Shown piece by piece: positions 59,074 through 64,000 of a stretch of DNA of 64,000 nucleotides. Both the position numbers and the translations under genes were made by a program. The notes under the pieces were generated by a model. The model was not told where the DNA came from. It did not search any database and saw nothing but the letters and a program-made list of their open reading frames with translations. Positions within the stretch are counted from its first letter, which is position 1, and each line of letters begins with the position of its first letter. The stretch covers positions 3,100,001 through 3,164,000 of the forward strand of contig OZ241844.1 in NCBI GenBank assembly GCA_965202735.1. Direction: 5' to 3'. Source of the stretch: HK1 sp965202735. GTDB taxonomy: Bacteria > Pseudomonadota > Gammaproteobacteria > HK1.

Positions 59074-59364
59074 ATGAAGAACATCACCGTATCCGTTGAC
59101 GAAGAGACCCACCGGCTGGCCAGAATCCGGGCGGCCGAGCTGGAGACGTCGGTGTCGGCCCTGGTGAGAGGCTACCTGACGAATCTCGTCCGGGACCTGG
59201 GCGACGAAGCCGCGTCCAAGCCGGGTCTCGTGGAGACGAGGCGCGACCGCTGCCGCAGGCTCCTTGAAGAAGCGTTCGAGGAAATCCGCCGCACACGCGG
59301 TGAATTCAGGGCATCGGACAACATTTCCCGAGACGCGCTCCACGACCGCGATGCGGTTCGTTGA
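59074..59364 (+). CDS. VapB-type antitoxin (ribbon-helix-helix-like)
   Basis: A 96-residue protein, MKNITVSVDEETHRLARIRA, with AAELETSVSALVRGYLTNLV completing a ribbon-helix-helix-like DNA-binding domain. An acidic, helical tail (RRLLEEAFEEIRRTRGEFRA) probably binds the toxin. The PIN-toxin start at 59351 overlaps its 3' end, the standard arrangement. The toxin is truncated, so the antitoxin is now an orphan. Confidence 0.8.
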   Translation: MKNITVSVDEETHRLARIRAAELETSVSALVRGYLTNLVRDLGDEAASKPGLVETRRDRCRRLLEEAFEEIRRTRGEFRASDNISRDALHDRDAVR

Positions 59365-59476
59365 CACGAACATCCTGATTTATGCGGTCAGCCCGGCTCC
59401 CGAGGAGGCAGGGAAACGCCATGTCGCCCAGGATCTGCTGAGCCGGGATGACCTCGCCCTGTCGGTGCAGGTGTAG
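59351..59476 (+). pseudogene. PIN-domain toxin, truncated after 41 residues
   Basis: MRFVDTNILIYAVSPAPEEA begins a PIN ribonuclease (first catalytic Asp in VDTNIL). It continues to LLSRDDLALSVQV and stops at TAG. Relatives continue with a QEFY-type helix and three more acidic residues, all missing. Sequence just beyond the stop resembles an IS3-family orfA start on the other strand, so an insertion or deletion event probably removed the rest. Confidence 0.8.
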
Positions 59477-59560
59477 CGGACCCGCTCCACCCTCTGGTGG
59501 CGGAAATCGGGCGGGTACGGCAGGTGGATTCGTGGCAGCGTGGATTCTCCTTCCCGAAGG
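59470..59560 (-). pseudogene. IS3-family OrfA N-terminal scrap
   Basis: The minus-strand frame reads IHLPYPPDFRHQRVERVR, like the start of IS3-family OrfA (FPYPPEFRRQxVELVR), then enters antisense PIN sequence. Only about 25 codons are left. The remaining DNA to 59685 shows nothing recognisable. Confidence 0.45.
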
Positions 59561-59685
59561 CCAAAGGGTTCGGTATTCACGGAAACGGGTCAACTCCAGA
59601 GATCGCGTTCTCGACGGGATTGGCGCCGATGGCGCCGCGCCCGTCATCGCGGGGTGCACGAGCGGCCCCGCTCCACCCCGCCCCG

Positions 59686-60471
59686 TCAACCGCTGAACCG
59701 GGCCTTCACCGTCCCGAGCGCCCCGTAGTCCGCCTCCGCCATGTCGCCCGGCGAGAGCGGCGTGATGCCGGTGCAGGTGCCGGTGGTCACGATATCCCCG
59801 GTCTTCAGGCCGCGGGCGCCGAGCTCCGGGTGATTGGCGAGCCACACCACGCCCGAGACCGGATCGCCGAACACGAGCAGGCCGCTGTGCCCGGACGCCA
59901 CCTCCTCTCCGTTGATGCGCAGCGTGACCGGGTGGGCGGTGAGGTCGGCGTCGCGCCACGCGGCGCCCGTCGGGCCGCGCACGAAGTCGATGTTGGCGCC
60001 GCCGTCGGCGATCGCGAGCATCCCGGCGCCGGGGAGGCCGCTTTCGAGGCGCGTGCCGACGATCTCGAATGCCGGTCCGACCCACGCGACCGCCGCTTCC
60101 ACCTCTTCTTTCGTCCACGGCGCGGCGCGGCGCGGAAGATCGGCCGCCAGGCCCACCGCAAACTCCGCCTCGATCCCCGGAGAGTGCGTCATGGGAAGCG
60201 GTACGGTCGCGGCGTTCTCCCGGAATGCCTCGCGATACAGCGGCCCGAAGAAGGGGCCGTCCACTCCGAGAAGGTCCATCGCGACCTGGGCCGTCGCCCC
60301 GATCTTGAACCCGGCGATCCCGTACCCCGACGCCTCGGTGACACCGCGTTGCACCGCGTAGGCGCTCGCTTCGCCGCACGGGCGCTCCCGGTCCTCGACT
60401 CGGACCTGCCGGCCGTCGCGGCGGGCCTCCCACAGCAGTCGCGGCAAGGTGCCGCCATTCGATCGGGTCAT
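59686..60471 (-). CDS. fumarylacetoacetate hydrolase-family protein (2-keto-4-pentenoate hydratase-like)
   Basis: A 261-residue protein. Family marks are YGIAGFKIGATA, SPGIEAEFAVGLAADLP (metal Glu-x-Glu), VGPAFEIVGTRL, and the C-terminal LKTGDIVTTGTCTGITPLSP. The layout is closer to MhpD/HpcG-type hydratases than to fumarylacetoacetase. It would act on 2-oxo-pentenoate or similar in aromatic or sugar-acid degradation. It is divergent from speE across a region with two MITE A copies and one MITE B copy. Substrate uncertain. Confidence 0.88.
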   Translation of the reverse strand: MTRSNGGTLPRLLWEARRDGRQVRVEDRERPCGEASAYAVQRGVTEASGYGIAGFKIGATAQVAMDLLGVDGPFFGPLYREAFRENAATVPLPMTHSPGIEAEFAVGLAADLPRRAAPWTKEEVEAAVAWVGPAFEIVGTRLESGLPGAGMLAIADGGANIDFVRGPTGAAWRDADLTAHPVTLRINGEEVASGHSGLLVFGDPVSGVVWLANHPELGARGLKTGDIVTTGTCTGITPLSPGDMAEADYGALGTVKARFSG

Positions 60472-60571
60472 GCCTGCTCTCCTCGCAACGGCGCTCCGCA
60501 CGCGGGTCCGGATGGTCCGGCAACGATGGTACGAATCGCCACCGGGACCGTCAAAGCGGATGGTGCGGCAG

Positions 60572-60693
60572 CAGCGACTCCCGCCAATGCCCGGAGAGGC
60601 CGTACCGTGGTGGGATCGTGGTGCGATCTCGACCTTCAGGGCGTCGAGTCGAGGGGATTTCAGGGGCCTGTTCCCGCCTGGCGGGAATGGCTG
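60572..60693. mobile_element. MITE family A, copy 5
   Basis: A 122-bp element from CAGCGACTCCCGCC to GGCGGGAATGGCTG. The 9-mers flanking it, GTGCGGCAG (60563-60571) and GCGCGACAG (60694-60702), agree at seven positions. The next copy starts right after the right flank, so copies 5 and 6 form a tandem pair. Confidence 0.88.
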
Positions 60694-60702
60694 GCGCGAC
60701 AG

Positions 60703-60824
60703 CAGCGATTCCCGCCAGCGCCCGGAGAGGCCGTGCCGTGGTGGAATCGTGGTGCGATTCCGACCTTCAGGGCGTCGAGTCGGGGGGATTTCAGGGGCCT
60801 GTTCCCGCCTGGCGGGAATGGCTG
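60703..60824. mobile_element. MITE family A, copy 6
   Basis: A 122-bp element from CAGCGATTCCCGCC to GGCGGGAATGGCTG, about 95 percent like copy 5 by eye. The right flank GCATCACGG matches the left flank poorly, so it may have arisen by tandem duplication or have lost its duplication. It lies in the gap upstream of speE. Confidence 0.88.
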
Positions 60825-60923
60825 GCATCACGGCTCCTGGCGCGGACACCGTGATGTGCGCGGGGCGCCGCTGTCGTACATTGCGCACTCCATGGACACG
60901 GACCGTCGGCGCCGGCAGGCAGG

Positions 60924-60990
60924 TTAGTGGGTCAGTTTGGCTCCGGGACCGTCATGCCGCGCAGGGGAAGAAGGTCAAACTGGCCCACTA
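60924..60990. mobile_element. MITE family B, copy 2 (hairpin)
   Basis: A 67-bp element with inverted ends TAGTGGGTCAGTTTG and CAAACTGGCCCACTA. It is flanked by perfect 12-bp direct repeats CCGGCAGGCAGG at 60912-60923 and 60991-61002. It lies just upstream of speE and so is probably in its leader or promoter. Confidence 0.85.
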
Positions 60991-61015
60991 CCGGCAGGCA
61001 GGACGGAGCGACGCG

Positions 61016-61852
61016 ATGACCGACGAGTGGTACTACGAGCAGTTCGAGGATCACACCCGGCTCGGGATGCGGATCAGGCGCCGCCTGGTCTCGGAGCGGA
61101 GCGACTTCCAGAAGATCGAGCTCTTCGAAGCCGAGCGGTACGGACGGGTGCTCACGCTCGACGGGGTGTACCAGACGAGCGAGCTGGACGAGCACTTCTA
61201 CCACGAGATGCTCGTGCACCCGGCGATGACGAGCGCGCCGCGCATCCGCCGCGCGCTGGTCATCGGAGGCGGGGACGGGGGCACCGCCCGCGAGGTCCTG
61301 AAGCATCCCGAGGTCGAGCAGTGCGTCATGGTCGAGATCGACGCCAGGGTCGTCGAGGCGTGCAAGGCCCACCTGCCGGCCATCGGCACCGCCTGGGACG
61401 ACCCGCGGCTCGACCTGCGCATCGGCGACGGCATCGCGTTCGTGAAGGAGGCCGACTCCGGGCCGTTCGACGTGATCTTCCTCGACGGCAGCGACCCCGT
61501 CGGCCCGAGCATCGGCCTCTACGACGAGGCGTTCTACCGCGGCTGCGCGCGGGTGCTCGCACCGGACGGCATCTTCGCGCTGCAAAGCGAGTCGCCGTTC
61601 CTGATGCGCGACATCTTCCTCCGGATCCAGGAGACGCTCGGCCGGGTGTTCGATCGCGTGGACCCGTACTTCGGACCGGCCCCGATCTACGGCTGCGGAA
61701 TGTGGTCGTGGACCTGCGCCTCGCGAGGGATCGATCCGGCCGCGGTCGTCGAGGCCCGCGCCGCGCGCATCGAGGCGCAGTCGCGCTACTACAACCGCGC
61801 CATCCACCGCGGGGCCTTCGCGGTGCCGAACGACCTGCGGCGCCGCGGCTGA
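61016..61852 (+). CDS. speE: spermidine synthase (polyamine aminopropyltransferase)
   Basis: A 278-residue aminopropyltransferase: N-terminal beta domain from WYYEQFEDHTRLGMRIRRRL, YQTSELDEHFYHEM, the decarboxylated-SAM site VIGGGDGGTAREVLKHPEV, and the catalytic-Asp loop IFLDGSDPVGPSIGLYDEAF (usually DxTDPxGP). It moves aminopropyl from decarboxylated SAM to putrescine. C-terminal WSWTCASRG and RYYNRAIHRGAFAVP are family-typical. No speD lies next to it. MITE B copy 2 ends 25 bp upstream. Confidence 0.93.
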   Translation: MTDEWYYEQFEDHTRLGMRIRRRLVSERSDFQKIELFEAERYGRVLTLDGVYQTSELDEHFYHEMLVHPAMTSAPRIRRALVIGGGDGGTAREVLKHPEVEQCVMVEIDARVVEACKAHLPAIGTAWDDPRLDLRIGDGIAFVKEADSGPFDVIFLDGSDPVGPSIGLYDEAFYRGCARVLAPDGIFALQSESPFLMRDIFLRIQETLGRVFDRVDPYFGPAPIYGCGMWSWTCASRGIDPAAVVEARAARIEAQSRYYNRAIHRGAFAVPNDLRRRG

Positions 61853-61989
61853 GGTCGAAACGGCGATGAGCCACCCCCCGGCATGGCGCCGCGATGCCGT
61901 CCGCACCGACCCGGCTATGGCAGCACCCCGGCCGTCGCAGCGCCCCGGCGGCCGCGACCCGCATTCCGAAATCGAGGCGGCGTGACGCA

Positions 61990-63219
61990 ATGACGACGAA
62001 CGAGCGGCTGGACAACGCACCGCAGTTCGAGCTGACGGCCGAGCAGCAGGCGTTGAGGGAGCGCGCCCGGGAGCTCGCGCGCGAGGTCGTCGAGCCGCGG
62101 GCGGCCGAGGTGGACCGCACCGAGCGGTATCCCTGGGACAACGTCGAGGCGCTGCGCGACGCCGGCTTCATGGGGATGACGATTCCCCGGGCCTGGGGCG
62201 GCCAGGGGCGGAGCTTTCTCGACGCGACCCTCGTCATCGACGAGATGGCGCAGGCGTGCGGCGTCACCGGCCGCATCGTGGTCGAGGCGAACATGGGGGC
62301 GATCTCGGCCCTCATGCACTACGGCACCGAGGCGCAGAAGCGGCTTGGCGCCGAGATGGTGCTCTCGGGCGACAAGCCCGCCATCTGCATCACCGAGCCG
62401 GGGGCGGGGAGCGCGGCTGGCGAGATGACCACCCGCGCCGACCGCCGCGGCGACGGCTACGTCGTCAACGGCATGAAGCACTGGATCACCGGCGGCGGCG
62501 TCTCGCGCCTGCATCTCGTGTTCGCGCGGGTGTTCGACGAGAGCGGCGCCGAGCAGGGGATCGGCGGCTTCATCGCGATTCGCGACGAGACCCCGGGACT
62601 GAAGATCGGCGCCCGCGAGCCGGCGATGGGCCTGCGCGGCATTCCCGAGACCGAGGTGGTGTTCGAGGACATGGAGGTGCCGGCCGACCGCGTGCTCATG
62701 CCCCCGCGCGGCTTCGGCCGCGGCTTCGCGGACCTGATGAACGCCTACAACTCGCAGCGGGTGGGGGCGGCGGCGGTCGCGCTCGGCATCGCGGACGGCG
62801 CCTGCCGGCGCGCACTGGCCTACGTCGGCGAGCGCGAGCAGTTCGGCCGCCCGCTCGCCGAGTTCCAGGGGCTGCAATGGATGCTCGCGGACATGAGCAT
62901 CCAGATCGCCGCGGCCCGGCTCATGATCCACCGGGCGGCGGCGAGCGCCGCGCCGTTCCCGGACGTGACCCTGGCCGCCCAGGCGAAGATCTTCGCCTCG
63001 GACATGGCGATCAAGGTGACCAATGACGCGCTGCAGTGCTTCGGCGCCCGCGGCTACTCGCGCAACCTCCCGCTCGAGCGCATGGCCCGCGACGCCCGGA
63101 TGTTCACCATCGGCGGGGGCACCGCGCAGATTCTTCGCACGGTGGTGGCGTCGCGCATCCTCGGGCGGAAGCTCCCGCAGACGCGGGATGGCCACATCCG
63201 GCCGGCGGGCGAGGGGTAG
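61990..63219 (+). CDS. acyl-CoA dehydrogenase-family protein lacking the usual catalytic Glu
   Basis: A 409-residue flavoprotein of the acyl-CoA dehydrogenase fold: ICITEPGAGSAAGEMTTRA, VNGMKHWITGGGVSRLHLV, LGIADGACRRALAYVGERE and LQCFGARGYSRNLPLERMAR. At the position of the general base (YEGT in medium-chain enzymes) it reads FTIGGGTAQI. The alternative Glu site on the helix before YVGEREQFG is also not acidic. This resembles members with other chemistry, such as 3-sulfinopropanoyl-CoA desulfinase. The exact reaction is open. It stands alone after speE. Confidence 0.9.
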   Translation: MTTNERLDNAPQFELTAEQQALRERARELAREVVEPRAAEVDRTERYPWDNVEALRDAGFMGMTIPRAWGGQGRSFLDATLVIDEMAQACGVTGRIVVEANMGAISALMHYGTEAQKRLGAEMVLSGDKPAICITEPGAGSAAGEMTTRADRRGDGYVVNGMKHWITGGGVSRLHLVFARVFDESGAEQGIGGFIAIRDETPGLKIGAREPAMGLRGIPETEVVFEDMEVPADRVLMPPRGFGRGFADLMNAYNSQRVGAAAVALGIADGACRRALAYVGEREQFGRPLAEFQGLQWMLADMSIQIAAARLMIHRAAASAAPFPDVTLAAQAKIFASDMAIKVTNDALQCFGARGYSRNLPLERMARDARMFTIGGGTAQILRTVVASRILGRKLPQTRDGHIRPAGEG

Positions 63220-63384
63220 GGGCCCAGGCCAGGCGATTCGTCAGGCGATTCGCGGCGCGGTCCGAAGTGTCGAGCGATCTCCGATTCCACGCATGAAGGA
63301 GAGACGGACGCGTTCCTTCGCGGGGCGCTCCGGGACCGTGCATCTTCGGACCGCTCCGGGGGACGACGACCGACAGTCACGGCA

Positions 63385-63786
63385 TCACGGCGGCATGGCC
63401 TCGTGCAGAACTTGAAAGCCGAGCGTTTGCGCGACGGCGCTCTGGCGAGCGTCGAGCGTGAGGAACGGGAGGCGCCCGGAATCGGGGGATACATAGAGGG
63501 CCGTCGCTACATGCCAGAGATCGGCGCCCCGCAGGTAGCCCGCGTCGAGCACCGTCGTGTACTCGGGAGCAAGCGTCCGGTTGGGCAGGATCCATTCGAG
63601 CCCCGCAACCGCACTCTCGTGAAAGAGCAGATTCTCGCGTGCGAATGCCGCCCGCAGCTCGGCTTCGAGCAGGTTCGATGAAACCAGCCGAGGAAATTCG
63701 TCCAGCCGTTGCGCGTATGCCGCCGCACCCGGCTCATCGAAGGCGATGGCCGCCAGCACCGAGGTATCGACGTACGCGACACTCAT
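63385..63786 (-). CDS. vapC: VapC-type PIN-domain ribonuclease toxin
   Basis: A 133-residue PIN protein: MSVAYVDTSVLAAIAFDEPG (first Asp), SSNLLEAELRAAFARE (Glu), RGADLWHVATALYV (Asp) and LPFLTLDARQSAVAQTLGF (Asp). All four acidic positions are present, so it looks intact. It starts four bases inside the end of the antitoxin gene (ATGA overlap). VapC toxins cleave tRNA or rRNA. Confidence 0.92.
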   Translation of the reverse strand: MSVAYVDTSVLAAIAFDEPGAAAYAQRLDEFPRLVSSNLLEAELRAAFARENLLFHESAVAGLEWILPNRTLAPEYTTVLDAGYLRGADLWHVATALYVSPDSGRLPFLTLDARQSAVAQTLGFQVLHEAMPP

Positions 63787-64000
63787 TCACCACGCTCGGC
63801 CAGAAACCTCGATAGTGCCCCGGGCCGGTGTTCAACCGGCCGGAACGTCCGTCTCGGGGCCGCCGATCGGATCAGAGAGCCGGTGCGTTCGAGATCCTCC
63901 AGGCGCTCATCGAGCGTCCGCTCCCGTCGCCGGATCGAACGGATCTCTGCTACCGGTTCTCCTCGATAGGAGACGGTCACGGTCTTGCCTTCACGCACCA
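63783..64000 (-). CDS. vapB: Phd/VapB-type antitoxin, 5' end outside the window
   Basis: Partial: the visible part reads VREGKTVTVSYRGEPVAEI, then RRERTLDERLEDLERTGSLI and ends RPGALSRFLAERGE. This fits a Phd/YefM-like antitoxin whose N-terminal DNA-binding start lies beyond base 64000. The C-terminal PGALSRFLAERGE segment is typical of the toxin-binding tail. It overlaps vapC by four bases, so the pair is co-translated and appears complete. Confidence 0.85.
   Translation of the reverse strand, partial: VREGKTVTVSYRGEPVAEIRSIRRRERTLDERLEDLERTGSLIRSAAPRRTFRPVEHRPGALSRFLAERGE

Noticed and set aside
59470..60927. Plus-strand frame antisense to the fumarylacetoacetase-type gene
   Set aside because: No motif, and it runs through both MITE A copies; the minus-strand gene has clear family motifs.

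Overview
The window is high-GC proteobacterial chromosome. Support for this: squalene synthase, a periplasmic DegP/HtrA protease, glyoxalases I and II, ArfB, SpeE, NnrU and CobM/CobJ-type cobalamin enzymes. No rRNA, tRNA, CRISPR array, riboswitch or replication origin was found, and no marker fixes the genus. Several decayed insertion sequences, four or more toxin-antitoxin loci (some broken) and abundant minisatellites suggest a fluid, perhaps host-associated genome; that is inference.

Layout. 1-9.1 kb is an accessory or defence-like block: IS5-family remnant, ATPase plus PD-(D/E)XK-like gene pair, large SNF2-type helicase with a DUF3883-like tail, degraded AbrB/PIN module, DprA-like protein, then GloB. 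9.3-25.4 kb is mostly housekeeping: EamA transporter, squalene synthase, phosphodiesterase, DUF523/DUF1722 protein, RidA, HtrA, a gldA-gldF-gldG-DUF4340 ABC operon, enolase-superfamily enzyme, ArfB, NnrU. 25.7-29.8 kb holds a two-gene PHP-ATPase (TrlF-like) plus AlbA_2 operon. 29.9-36.7 kb is a cobalamin cluster: cobB, cbiD, cbiJ/cobK, cobM and a cbiG-cobJ fusion. 36.9-47.6 kb is an insertion-sequence graveyard (IS91, IS630, IS21, ISKra4) with BrnTA, a helicase-associated protein, a PAP2 phosphatase, a second PHP-ATPase cut off by ISKra4, and a glpD remnant. 47.6-64 kb carries metabolic genes: RuBisCO-like protein fused to a cupin, D-2-hydroxyacid dehydrogenase, TauD-type dioxygenase, BNR-repeat protein, GloA, glutaredoxin-DinB protein with an in-frame UGA, fumarylacetoacetase-type hydrolase, SpeE, acyl-CoA dehydrogenase and two VapBC-type loci.

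Most notable. (1) The glutaredoxin-DinB protein has UGA exactly where the first Cys of a CxxC motif is expected (UGA-Thr-Ser-Cys), a selenocysteine candidate. (2) A roughly 122-bp non-autonomous element with inverted ends occurs six times; four copies have clear 9-bp flanking direct repeats, so it looks like a mobile MITE. A second, about 66-bp hairpin element occurs twice with 12-bp flanking repeats. (3) Repeat expansion is pervasive: minisatellites sit inside several proteins and across gene ends. (4) Two candidate defence operons (ATPase plus nuclease-like, PHP-ATPase plus AlbA_2) flank the housekeeping block. Starts were chosen from homology and visible ribosome-binding sites, and alternatives are stated.
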